Source: Cryptomeria japonica
Lineage: Eukaryota; Streptophyta; Pinopsida; Cupressales; Cupressaceae
Direction of reading: 5' to 3'
Assembly (NCBI RefSeq): GCF_030272615.1
Contig: NC_081412.1
Location: forward strand, 548,420,488 to 548,484,487
Length of the DNA: 64,000 nucleotides
Shown: positions 10,144-21,006 of the stretch, piece after piece
Numbering within the stretch: the first letter of the stretch is position 1
How the letters are laid out: every line of letters starts with the position of its first letter
Notes under the pieces: generated by a model
What the model saw: only the letters and a program-made list of their open reading frames with translations
What the model was told of the DNA's origin: nothing
Database searches by the model: none
Program-made: the position numbers and the translations under genes

Positions 10144-12030
10144 TGAGGCACTTGTACTTTTGATCTGATATCATTGCATACTTGGACTTTTATTGTTTTA
10201 TGATGATCTATATGCAACATGGACTCTATATGATGATGATCTTTTATTATGCATGTTACTCTATTTTATGATGATGATCTATATGCATTGATTGCATGGA
10301 TGATGTTATGATATTTTATCTTCATTATTATGATGCTTTATATGATGATACAATGATAAATGCTTTTGATTTTGAAAAAGAAAATCAAAATGATTATTAA
10401 CTCAAATGATATGTTAATGAAATGATGCAAATGCAATGATCTATATGGGAATGCAAATGAATGAGTGTTTTGATTTCTCTTTTAATGTGTAGGATGATGT
10501 AAATGCAAATGATCTACATTCAATATGTTTTTTATTTTTATATGGAATGCTTATAATGATTATGAATCTAAGTGAAAAGATGCAACTAAATGATCTTTAA
10601 TGAACTTTAATGATAATGCAAATAATAATGATAATACACTACATGATTAATGAAATGCATTTAATTGAATGCAAACTAATGCAATGATTAAAATGTAACT
10701 AAAAGAAATGGATGATAATTTAAATGATTCTAAAGATGAATGAACCTATAATGATTAAATGCAAATTATTTTTGTTTGTCCAAGTATACTCAATCTTTTA
10801 TTCGTGATTGTTGATCTGTAAATGAAATGAAATGCTTATAATGCAACTGACATTCAATGCTTATAATGTAGATGAATAATGATCTAACTAAAAATTATAC
10901 TACCATTCTTCATATGTTATCTTGTAATAGTACTTTATTTCATCATTGAGCTTTAAAATGTTGTAAGAAAATACAAGCAACTTGACATAATGATCCAAGT
11001 TGACCTGAGTATTTCTTACATGGATTTTGATATAGCAAGTTAATACAAGCAACTTAATATAATATATCAAGTTGACCTGAGTATTTCTTGCAGAACAGAC
11101 AAGGATTATCCCCTTCCATGCATGACTCGGAACGTCCTCCTTGATCTTTTGTTGATCATATCCTTAGACAAGTACATACCTTAATAAGAGATAAACCACA
11201 AACAACAATCAAAGAAAATAATCATGCCCCATCATAGCTTCTCTAGTCATGGACATCCTTGAGTCGCATATAGTACATGATTAGCAATAAAATCAAGATA
11301 TAAACCCTGAATCTCGCATGTCGTTCACATGTTCTAATGGTCATTAACTGATATAATCATATTGATGAATGATCTTTGATAATCCTTTATTACTTTCCGA
11401 TCTATTCTTTATTTTTTGAGTTTCATGATTTAGTTGTTATAAGACGCCTTGATCTTTGTTGCTTTGTTTCTCATTTTCTATTTTAAAACCCTAGAAGTTT
11501 TTGTTTTTTCCAAGTTTTCCGAATGTTGTAGATTTTCAAAGATTCAAAAGATCACCTTAGAAAAAGGAATTAGGATTTTGGCCCCAATAGAAACAAAACT
11601 TTATTACAGATGTATGAAGTTGATCAAGATCCAAACCATGGCGGGATACAAATGCAGATTGATAGATTTTGATAAAATCTAAGACAGTGATGATGATAAG
11701 TATGTCAAAGATTGATAATTGTTGGTAAGTTGCATATTTTTTGCTAATGGTTCAGAGCAATAGATGCAAAAGATGAAATGAATGAGATAGGATAGATCGA
11801 AGTAATAGATGTGATAGGATGGAGTGTATAGGTGCGCAAAGTGATCTCATAGATGGAGGAACTCACTTTTTAGATAGTGCTTGTTTACCAGGTTTTCACT
11901 ATCTAAATTTATTGCATTTTTTGATTTGTTTTTAATTGTTTTTTTTGTCTTTCCTGATTTTCGTTGTTTTATGCTTTTTAGGGATTTTTTGCTTTTCTAA
12001 TTTTTACTGATTTTTTCAGGACTTTATATC
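10144..12030. other. Gypsy-B spacer between integrase and the antisense PMD gene
   Basis: AT-rich and non-coding. The segment 10200-10900 is dense in ATG/GATGAT/ATGCAAATGA motifs, a low-complexity pattern mirrored as CAT/CATT in Gypsy-C (28400-29100). Both genes point their 3' ends at this spacer, so it may hold convergent transcription ends; I cannot identify terminators. Short open frames here look accidental. Confidence 0.65.
10971..11092. repeat. Two direct copies of a 50 bp unit in the Gypsy-B spacer
   Basis: Unit 1 is 10971-11020 and unit 2 is 11043-11092. They share ATACAAGCAACTT at the start and AAGTTGACCTGAGTATTTCTT near the end. The same pair occurs in inverse orientation at 28208-28330 in Gypsy-C, so the duplication predates both insertions. 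Confidence 0.8.
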
Positions 12031-13376
12031 TCAAGCATAAAACTTCTGGAGATGAATAGAAATGATAGGTTCATCAAATCAATCACCTTTAGGGGTAGAT
12101 AACTTGTATGTTCCTAAGCTATATGTTGCTACTACGACAAAAGGTCCTAGCCAATTTGGTTTAAATTTACCCTTCTTTTCTTGATCTTGTTGATTTCTTG
12201 GATTCTCCCTTAGAACTATATCTCCAATCTAAAAAATACATGGCTTGACTCTATGATTATAACTTCTTGACATTCTCTATTGATATACTTTCAAATGATC
12301 TATTGCATTTTGGTGACGTTCCTGGATTAACTCAAGTTCTTGGAGTCTAGAGACTCATTGTTCTTCCTCTGGTATAAGTACTTTCAAGGAAACCCGTAGA
12401 GAAGCTATCTCTACATCTATGGATAATATGGCTTCTGATCCATAGACTAAGAAATATGGAGTTTCCCCCGTTGGTGTGTGGATGTTGGTTCGATATGCCT
12501 AAAGAGTAGGATTTAGCTGAATGTGCCAGTCGATTCCAGCATCATTGACTGCTTTCTTCAAGATTTTCAAGATAGTTTTGTTTGATGCCTCAACTTGGCC
12601 ATTTCCTTGTGGATAATATGGAGTAGACAACCTATGTTGGATATGAAGTTTCTCACATAGCTCCTTCACATCTTGATTCTTAAATGGTCTTCCATTATTA
12701 GTGATAATTGTCATAGAAACTCTGTAGCGACATATTATAAAATTCAAGATGAATAATAATATTTGTTTTCCTGTCACTTTTGTCATAGGTACTGCTTCAA
12801 TCCATTTAGTGAAATATTCAGTAGCAGTCAAAATGAACATATGTCCATTAGGGAATGAAGGATTTATCTTTCCTACCAAATCAAGGCCCCATTGAGAAAA
12901 TGGCCATGATCCGGCCATAGGATACAATTCTTGTGCTAGTGTGTGAATGAGATTCCCATGGATATGACATTGATTGCATTTCTTGGCATATGTGAATTAA
13001 TCTCTCTCCATATTAGGCCAATAGTAACCCATATGAAGAATTTTCTTAGCCAGTGTTAATCCACTTGAGTGTGTGCCACAAATACCTTTGTGAACTTCGT
13101 TAAGAACTTTCTCAGATTCTTCTTGTTCAAGACATCTTAATAAAGTACATCTAGATCTCGCCTAAATAAGGTATCGGCAATAATAGTATAGCGAGATGAA
13201 TGACAGAAAAAGTTTCTTCTTTGATTGCAAGATATGTCAGGAGGAAGGATATTCTCTTTTAAGTACTGATAGGTTTGGCCATATAAGGATTGATTGGTTC
13301 TTGATATAAGAAAAATCATGTAGGTATGTTGGTATTGAATGGTAGGGATTAAGATATCTTCAATGAGGAGTAACAT
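12031..13376 (-). pseudogene. Gypsy-B integrase
   Basis: Integrase frame from about 13376 to a TGA at 12031-12033. The N-terminal part (KKCNQCHIHGN, about 12970) and core are clear: WGLDLVGKI with the first catalytic Asp and GNGQVEASNK with the Glu. The second catalytic Asp is Asn: the codon at 12697-12699 reads AAT on the minus strand, giving ITNNGRPF instead of ITDNGRPF. The C-terminal domain ends NPRNQQ...KPNWLGPFVVVA near 12130-12200. Stops and frameshifts occur at about 13137, 12498 and 12425. The Asp change alone would abolish catalysis in this family. Confidence 0.9.
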
Positions 13377-14238
13377 TGTTGATTCTCCTGATTTTGTAAG
13401 AGAGATTCTATTATAGCCATTGCATCTACTGCTTTGTTCTCATTTCTTGGGATTTGAGTGAATGATACTTCTTCAAAGTGTTCTTTAAAATATTCTACTA
13501 GATGTTTGTAGGGCATGAGCTTGTCATCCTTAGTTTGATAATCATCATTTATTTGGTTTATGATAAGCTGTGAATCACCATAGACATGTAATTGCTTGGT
13601 ATTCCATTCAATAGCCATTTTGAGCCCAATAGTCAATGCTTCATATTCTACAGTATCGTTTGTGCATGGAAACCTCAGTCTATATGATTTTGGAATTGTG
13701 TGTCCTTGAGGTGTGATGAATAAAATTCCTACACCTGATCCATATTGCGTATAGGAACCATCAAACTACAATTCCCAAAATTTTGTACTTACTGTCAGAA
13801 TGTCTACATTGGGAAATTCAATCTACAATGATATATCATTTTGTAAAGGTGCTTCAACTAATTGATCGGCAATGACCTGTCCTTTGATAGCTTTTTGATC
13901 AACATATTCTATATCAAATTCACTTAGTATCATAACCCATTTGGCTAGTCTTCTTGTCAAAATTGTCTTGTTCAACAAATACTTTATTGGATCTATCTTT
14001 GCTATTAGTTTCATAGAATGAGTCAGTGTATAATGTTGTAGCTTCTGAGTTGCAAATATAACTGCTAGACATGTCTTTTCTATTAATGTATAATTTAGTT
14101 CATAGCCGACAAGTGTTCTACTGATGTAATACACTGCTCTTTCTTTTCCTTCTTCATCATGTTGTGCTAGGAGAGTGTCTAATGATACGTTTGTTGTCGA
14201 GATATAGAGGAAAAATAGTTTCCCTTTGATTGGTGATA
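13349..14238 (-). pseudogene. Gypsy-B RNase H plus archaeal-type RNase H
   Basis: RNase H reads LYISTTNVSLDTLLAQ, VYYISRTLVGYELNYTL and ILSEFDIEYVDQKAIKGQV (14200-13860). The second RNase H follows with FDGSYTQYGSGVGILF, VEYEAL, VYGDSQLIINQI and a terminal VDAM (about 13760-13400). The upstream end is cut at 14238 by Gypsy-C; the reading resumes on the far side at 33498 in RT. Stops at about 13820 and 13770 interrupt the junction between the two domains. Confidence 0.9.
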
Positions 14239-14243
14239 CCAGT

Positions 14244-15335
14244 TGTATACACATAAAAATGGCTATGAGCAATTAAATAAATATTTTATATTTATTTAAT
14301 AATTATTCTTCTATTAAATAGTTAATTTGAAAAGATTAATTTATTTAATTCATTTTCGTGTCTTTCTATTAATTAATTTAATTGAAATATTTTATTAATT
14401 AATTCATCTACTCTATTCCTCTAAAACAATTAAATATCTAATATTTAATAGTTATTCTCTTATCCTATAGTCTCAAGTATTAAATAATTTCTTAAATTAT
14501 TTAAATCCCTTTACCAACTCACCTTCCATCTCCACTTCATCTTCCCTTTGCCAACTCATCCATCATGTGGCTAAAGAAATTAATATTTCTTAAATATTAA
14601 ATTCATCATTTATCTCCAACTTCCAAACTTAATGAAAATTGTGTACGTACACATATTTCATAACCATCTCCTATATTCTCTCCAACACCCCCTACATCTT
14701 AGGAAGGACTTGAGTCCACTTGCCCTCTCATGCCTAAATTTCCTCCAATCATCCCTAGATTCCCTTAGTCAGCAACCCAATCAAGGTGAGATGAGTGACA
14801 CTTGTCTTCTCCTTCCCCCTTTCTCTCAACCTTCACCTTTGCTCACAACCATACGAATCTGCAGATCTGATCATGACCGTTGATCTAAGCCACATCATCT
14901 AATCCTCTCAAGGTCTATAAAATCAAGAGCTTCAGTTTAGAGGGAGTTAGTCTTCAAATTAATTTTTGCATCCATGAGTTTTAATCTTGAAGCAAATAGT
15001 AATAGCATAATCATATAACAATTATCATTTTTAGCATAATCATGTAGTATTTGTATATCACAGTATCACTTAACTACAAGTTATCATTCCATTCTTCATA
15101 TGCCATCTTGGAAGCCATCAGTGCATTGTCTGAGAGCACACCATCTGCAACCAGGAATAGTGGAGTTAGGACATAATCAAACATAAGCCATGAAGATAAT
15201 ATTAGTATTTTATTTCATATGTACTTCATGTAGTTTCATTGGTTTAATTTGGATTTCCTGTAGCATTTCCATTTGTGTTTTTTGAAATTAACTTATTGCA
15301 AGTAACATTATGAGGATGAAATTCAAGTCGACACA
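14244..15335 (+). repeat. Gypsy-C 5' LTR, 1,092 bp
   Basis: Begins TGTATACACA and ends CGACACA, next to the PBS. A TATAAAA box lies at 14916-14922, so the promoter-distal U3 is about 670 bp. The first 270 bp are AT-rich (TTAATTAATT runs). Confidence 0.93.
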
Positions 15336-15338
15336 TTT

Positions 15339-15356
15339 TGGCGCCCACCGTGGGGC
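15339..15356 (+). other. Gypsy-C primer-binding site
   Basis: TGGCGCCCACCGTGGGGC, three bases after the LTR. From memory it resembles the complement of plant tRNA-Lys 3' ends (TGGCGCCCAACGTGGGGC) with one difference; a comparison with plant tRNA sequences would settle the primer. Confidence 0.8.
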
Positions 15357-15399
15357 TCAGGGACCTCGCATATACCTTTAAAAATCTTGCAAAAAGTAA

Positions 15400-15712
15400 A
15401 ATTAACGCATTTGTAATGCAGATTCACGCATGTGTGAATTCTGACAGTGCTTTTGTTCTGTAGGTTAGCGCATTTGCATCGTAGGTTAGCAGATTTTCAT
15501 TCTAGGTTAGCACATTTACACCATAGGTTAGCACATTTGCACCATAGGTTAGCACATAAGCATCTTAGGTTAGCTCTTTTGTCTTAAAGTCTGTGCATTT
15601 GCATCACAGGTTTGTGCATTTGTGTCCTAGGTTAGCGCTTTTGACCTAAAGGTTAGAGCTTTTGAGCAAGAAGATGGTGCATATGTTAGATTAGCGCTTT
15701 TGTTTACAAACT
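15400..15712 (+). repeat. TTAGCGC repeat array in Gypsy-C leader (sense)
   Basis: About a dozen degenerate units of roughly 24 bp with the core AGGTTAGCGCATTTGCAT (variants with GCACATTT and GCGCTTTT). It lies about 60 bp after the PBS, in the untranslated leader of the genomic RNA. An inverted array of the same core lies near the 3' LTR at 31540-31890. Confidence 0.88.
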
Positions 15713-17555
15713 AACAAAAATTTATTGCAGGTCCGAATGTCCAAGAAATCAGATTTTTTAGACTACTAACATGCATGTGCAGGATGGTATTTAAGGCAAA
15801 TTTTATGCATTTCATCATCTAGTTAATTCAAAGCCTTATTTTGGGAAGTAACATATCATATCTTGTTCATTTAGTTTAACTAATAGGATGAATTGACAGC
15901 ATGCAACTTGCATTTTTAGTAACTTCTCTAAAATAGTTGCACATAGACTTTTAAAAAGGGGCTAAAATAAACACCATGCTTGTTGGAGCAACATCTCCAA
16001 ATAGGACTTAGCTAACAATTGTTTTGAAAGGATTAAAAAGAACACTTATTTTGTGTCTTGAAAGTGGTAGGTATATGCTATCCCCTTAATTGGGTGATCA
16101 AAAAGCCAAACCCACTCTTTTATGCTTTCTTTACTTTCAAGCAATTAAAACCTTTAGAGGGTCTGCCTTCCCGAGCTACCTTGAGGGGGCTAGTGAGAGG
16201 GGAATGACCTAAAGTGGAAACAGGCTAATATCGAGTCCTTCCAATCCATTATAAATAAATCGTGTTTGTGACGAAAGTCCCAAACAACATGTGCTGATAA
16301 GTTTATACCGACACTATGTTTCCCCATAAACCCTATGGAGCATAACCTCTATAGGCTGGGAACCTTCTGTATTTATAGAGCTGAAAGTGCTACATGTATG
16401 GCCACATGACCGAAAGCCTTTACTAAAAACCACTTGTACTAGTTGCCAAAATCCTTCTAGTTGTTGGCATAGGAGGTCGTACCTCTGAAGTAGCTCACAT
16501 ACATACGATTCCTAGTAGAGATATAAAGTTTGCCATGGGGAATTTTCATGGAAACTGGTGCTTGGCTGCCCCGAAGAAGTGAGTGTCGAGGGTGAAGCCA
16601 GTGGGGTCAAGCATCTAAATATCCACTTTGAATAGCGTAGCCTCAGGGGAAACCCCACGTGAGATTCAACAACTATTGTCTCACCCTGCCATAGGATTTG
16701 TACTTGCTTGTGCATTTCATTTATTAAACATTGTGTCTTCTATGTCTATAACATGTTCCAAATGGTCAAAAATTGAAGAAAATTATCATCTACAAGTGAG
16801 CAAAAATCCAATAAATTGCTGAAATTTTTTGATGAAAAGAGTAATACAAAAGCTTTCCAATACTTGAAACACCATATCAAAACCAAAGTGTCAAAACATC
16901 AGTATCAAAATAATTATCAAAGTAGGTTTGTCTCTAACCCATCACATATTTTTCAAACTAGCTCAATAAACTAGGGCACTAATCCCATAGGTTATTCCCA
17001 AGAAGTTCCATAAACATCAACATTCAACAAGATATTGATTCAAACATCTTAAGTGCAAAAAAATCAACATCATTGTAAAGTCTCTCATCAGGATAATCAA
17101 ATCCTCTATCACAAAGCTTGATCAATCTATACTAGGTTCATAATCTTGGATATATCTTTCCTATTTTGAACCTAGGTTATATCAAAACCAGAATTGCATC
17201 AATATTGGAATCAAACAAACTTTTAAATTGTCAAATGCTTATATGACTTTTAAGTATCACCTTAATAAAAGAAAACCCAGTTATAAAGCTACTCAAAAAA
17301 GGGTAAGATTCTTGTATATCAATTGCAAGATCTTATTGAAACATAGGACATTCCTACACCATTTTTGTCACTACTTATGTGGCTGCAGTACAGAATTTGA
17401 TGGTGAGATTTTGCAAAGACGTGATTTTCAACAAAGAGACACTTTATCCCAACGAACAAACAATAGTGGTAAAATAAACAAGCCATATCTTCCTAAACCA
17501 ATAATCACCTATTGACTTTGTCCTTTGGAAATTTCAATAACTTTGAAATAATCAC
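15713..17555 (+). other. Gypsy-C untranslated leader
   Basis: Long leader before gag. It matches 55067-56500 and 48027-48405 of Gypsy-B (reverse strand), with conserved blocks such as 16040-16260 and 16300-16720. No open frame here is conserved between the two copies; the packaging signal of the element should lie here but I cannot place it. Confidence 0.7.
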
Positions 17556-18800
17556 ATGCCAGTTTGGACTAGAGCCCAACACGAACAACTTAGAAAACAA
17601 CAACAAATGGAGGAAGAAGATAATCATGTATTCCAAACTTTTGGATTTACTATTGTTGATGAAGAAGCAGTTAATAGCACCATTAGAGACCTTGAGAAAG
17701 ATTTCAAATTTGATAGGCTAATGGAAAAATTGTTGGCAAAATAAAAAGAAAAATATCTTTTGATGTTGGAAAAATTTGGAGCTAAACTACCACAAGACTT
17801 TAACATAGAAAGCTTGAAACAAGATGCGGAGGCAAGTAACACCCAAAACATAGATGAGCCAAATAACAAAGATGTGAGCAAAGAAAGCAATGAAGAAACA
17901 AGGAAAGAAAGGGATGACAAAAGAAAAGAACGTAGTGATAAGAGAACTCATGGAGAAGCAAGGAGAAACTATGTGGATAATCCATTGTCAAACCTTACTC
18001 AAAAAATACAAACAACAATGGATACAAGACATGAAAAATGGGAAAAGCTCCAAGAAGTATTCATTAGAAGATATATTCCCATATCCTTTTGATAAAAATC
18101 TGAATATGATACCATTTCCACAACATTGCGAGATTCGTAAATATGAAAAATACGATGGAAAATCCGATCCTCAAGATCACATTAGGGATTTTTGTACTAT
18201 GAGCATGGAATTTGCTCATGATGAAAATTCCCTTATGCATCTTTTTCCTAGGAGTCTAAATGGACAATCAATGGAGTGGTTTTCAAGAATACCATTTGGA
18301 ATCAAATCTTTTGAAGAACTTGTGAATAGGTTTATTTCATAATACTCCTACAATATAAGGAATGAAATAACAATGCTGGATCTCTGCAATGTTAAACAAA
18401 AGAATGGTGAATCCTTTATGATGTTCTTGCAATGATGGAAACACATGTTTAATAGGTATCCCCAACATGTACCCGATCAAGAAAAAATGGGCATATTCAT
18501 TGATAATTTTATCAGTGAAATGAGTTATCGACTAAGGATGCAATGTCCTCACTCTTTTGCCAAAATGATTGAGAATGGTCTGAAAATAGAGAATGCAATG
18601 GTAAAGAAAGGAGAACTAAAACTTGACAAAAATTCATACAACAACAACAACAACAACAACAACAATGATAAACCCAAGTTCTAGTCAAAGAATAGGAATG
18701 AAGGGAATGAAGGGAATGATGATAATAGTACTACAAAACAACAACAACCAATTTTTAATCTATCAAGTCAAATCCCAAGCAATAAAAATCCAAAAAATTA
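17556..18800 (+). pseudogene. gag: Gypsy-C gag (capsid region), split by LINE-G
   Basis: Starts MPVWTRAQHEQLRKQQQ, the same start as the Gypsy-B copy. A charged N-terminal part is followed by the retrotransposon gag capsid domain: YPFDKNLNMIPFPQHCEI, then HIRDFCTMSMEF, LNGQSMEWFSRI, and ISEMSYRLRMQCP (about 18080-18550). Near the end an (ACA)n run at 18638-18664 encodes poly-Asn. Defects are a TAA at 17742-17744, a frameshift at about 18000-18040, and stops near 18343 and 18434. Gag resumes after LINE-G at 21007. The 2.2 kb insertion plus its duplication shifts the frame by one, explaining the different frames of gag and pol in this copy. Confidence 0.9.
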
Positions 18801-18964
18801 GTATTAGCATAACTCATACTCTAAGAGAAGGCAATACGGTAGCAGATCTCTTAGCAAATGAAGGGGTCAATTTAGAGAATGATGTTAACTATATTGGAGA
18901 AACTCAATGTAAAAGGGAGGTTAAAGAGCAATTATATTTTGGTTGTATCAATGGGTCTAGTTAA
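18801..18964 (+). pseudogene. LINE-type RNase H C-terminal fragment
   Basis: Encodes ITHTLREGNTVADLLANEGV, which matches the C-terminal signature of RNase H domains (H..REGN..AD.LAN) found at the end of plant LINE ORF2 and in related RVT_3 proteins. The stop is at 18962-18964. Only the last 50 or so residues are present, consistent with 5' truncation of a LINE. Confidence 0.7.
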
Positions 18965-19232
18965 ATTCATGATTACTTTTTGGGGAATGAATTCCAAAGA
19001 CAGATTTTGGGGGCGGATTAACTATCAGTTAATGAGTGATTTTTGGCATCATTTCCATGATCATATGCGTGTGGAAGATTATAACAATAATTGTTGGGTT
19101 TTTGCGGCCATAAAAATAAGTTTCAAAACCATGAAAGAGTCTCTATTCTGTAACTCCAGAATTTACAAGCATTTGGGGTTTCATCTGTGAACTATGAATT
19201 ATAGTTGTGGGTATTTCTTCTTGGAGCTCAAA

Positions 19233-20817
19233 ATGGGTGGTAACTTAAACAGGAACGAGCCCCCAGGATGCGAAAATTGGAAGAGTGAACGAAAAGTCTA
19301 GAGAAGGCTTCACAGATATGGCTTTACTGACTATATGGAAAAGGATCACGAAAGCATAAATTCAATGTCACATGGTTTTTCCACAGGCTAGAGTAACAAC
19401 AGAGTCACCTTGTTTGGGGAGATATGGAGAATTGACGAGAACCTGGTTGCAGAGGTCACGAGCCTTCAGAAGGAGGGTACTAAATTCTATAGAGACTAGA
19501 AGTATGTAGCTAAAGCATTCAAAAACTTCCCAAAATCGGAGGAGGAGAAGGGCAAGCTTGTGAAGAAAGACAACATTGCCTACTACATTCCCCAACAGGT
19601 AAAGCCCTTTTGGCAAAATTTTTTAAGGGTTTTAATGGAGTATCTCATTGTTGACGGTAGATTTACTAAAATCTATAACTGCCACTTTGCAATTCTGAAA
19701 CACTTCCATCATGGGGCTAGAATTTCCCCACCTTTTTATTTAGCGTCCTCTCTGAATGAGAGTCTAGCTGAACTCTTACCCTATAGCCCATCAGGGGCTC
19801 ATATTGCTCATATATGAACATCTAAAGGACAAGGCTAGGGCTACCAAAGATGATCCCCTGATCATTAATGCTCATACTTTTGAGAGTTGCAAAGATTCTG
19901 ATTTGGAAGAGGATCAGCCTAATGCCCCTACCCATGAAAAAAGGAGAGCTAATATAGATAATGTGGAAATGGAGGAGCATTGTGATGAGGAGGAGGAAAA
20001 GGGAAAGGATATGGAAACTGAAATGGAGTATGAAAAGGATGAGAATGTTAGTGAAGAGGAAGAAGGGGGTAACTCTGAAAACCCTAACTCTAACCCTATG
20101 GGCTTGGACAGTTGGAATGTTGCTCTAAATTCTGAGGATGATAATCCTAACTCTGTGGGCACTGAACAAGGTAGGGATTCTATGAACACCATCTTGAATA
20201 ACACCCGTAACTATACTCTAGAGTCCTTCAACTTCCAGAAATGGGTTGTCGACAACATTACTAGTATGCAAAGTAAACATAGGGATCTAGAAAACAAGAT
20301 AAATAAGCTAGTTAAGGATACAAACTCTGGCAAAAAGAATGATGAGACAAAAACTAGTGAAGCTAAGGAGGAAACCAAGATGGAGGATTGGCTGGAAAAA
20401 GACCTGATTAAAGGGGATTTGAAACACCTGGAGGATGTTATCAGAATTTTGAAAGAACAAGCTAAGGAGGATAAAGAAAACATCAACACCCAGGTTGCCC
20501 GAACCGAGAAGGCTCTGAAAATCTTTATGAACCATAGTCTCCAGGTCCTTAAAGTTTCATCATAGAACATGAATGCTTTGGTGGACCATTTGGAAAGGAA
20601 AGATTAGGATAAGAATCTAGTAATTATTGAAGATGTACCAACTTCCAGCTCCACCCACCAGATTCCCAGGCATAGAACAAGGCAGAACACTACTGGTATG
20701 GAGACCAAAATGAAAGATAGCCAGCTGAGACAGGAAAGCAACGACCTGAGGGAAGCGGCCAAGGTGATGATGCTCTTGGTTCAGAATGCTGAGGAGTCCA
20801 TTAAAGTTTTCAATTGA
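19233..20817 (+). pseudogene. Unrecognised coiled-coil ORF within LINE-G
   Basis: Starts MGGNLNRNEPPGCENWKSER and is readable for about 525 codons to TGA 20815-20817, with a frameshift near 19800 and several stops (for example 19300, 19385, 19492, 20563). The first half is globular, with WRIDENLVAEVTSLQKEG and VKPFWQNFLRVLMEYL. The second half is highly acidic (runs of Glu, 19960-20070) and then coiled-coil (LENKINKLVKD, 20287-20320; LKHLEDVIRILKEQ, 20420-20460). I do not recognise the family. It could be a transposon-derived plant protein, a LINE ORF1-like protein, or a transduced host transcript. No introns are visible. Confidence 0.5.
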
Positions 20818-21006
20818 TTTGTAATGTTGGGTTTGGGGCCAACTTCTTGTTGGCTTCTTGTTGTCTTTTTCTTAGCTACTGGTTTTGGTGTTGGTCTTTT
20901 GCAACTGTTTTGTTTCATCTCTTTCATGCTCAGATTTCGTAATGTAATCGGGTTTTGGGTCCCTTAAAACCTGTTTTTACTTAATAAAAAACAATCCAGA
21001 AAATAA

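Larger units (their letters stand above)
18801..20992 (+). mobile_element. LINE-G: retroposed (non-LTR type) insertion in gag
   Basis: Absent from the Gypsy-B gag at the same point. It is flanked by near-identical 14-mers, AATCCAAAAAATTA (18787-18800) and AATCCAGAAAATAA (20993-21006), with two mismatches. It ends with AATAAAAAAC directly before the right duplication, resembling a polyadenylation signal and short A tail. These are the marks of target-primed reverse transcription. Contents in order: the end of an RNase H domain, a short spacer, and a long decayed coiled-coil reading frame with its own 3' untranslated region. It is probably 5'-truncated. Confidence 0.75.

Noticed and set aside
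14632-14883. An 80-85 codon frame present in all four Gypsy-B/C LTRs (also 6211-6453, 32788-33039, 57354-57611)
   Set aside because: It lies upstream of the TATAAAA box in U3, so the element transcript from that promoter would not carry it at its 5' end. The LTRs are only about 5% apart, so openness in all four is weak evidence.
15400-15712. CRISPR-like spacing of short repeats
   Set aside because: Units are degenerate, spacers are not unique sequences of fixed length, and the DNA is eukaryotic retrotransposon leader.
19914-20570. Ser/Phe-rich frames on the minus strand
   Set aside because: Shadows of the acidic/coiled-coil frame of LINE-G on the plus strand.
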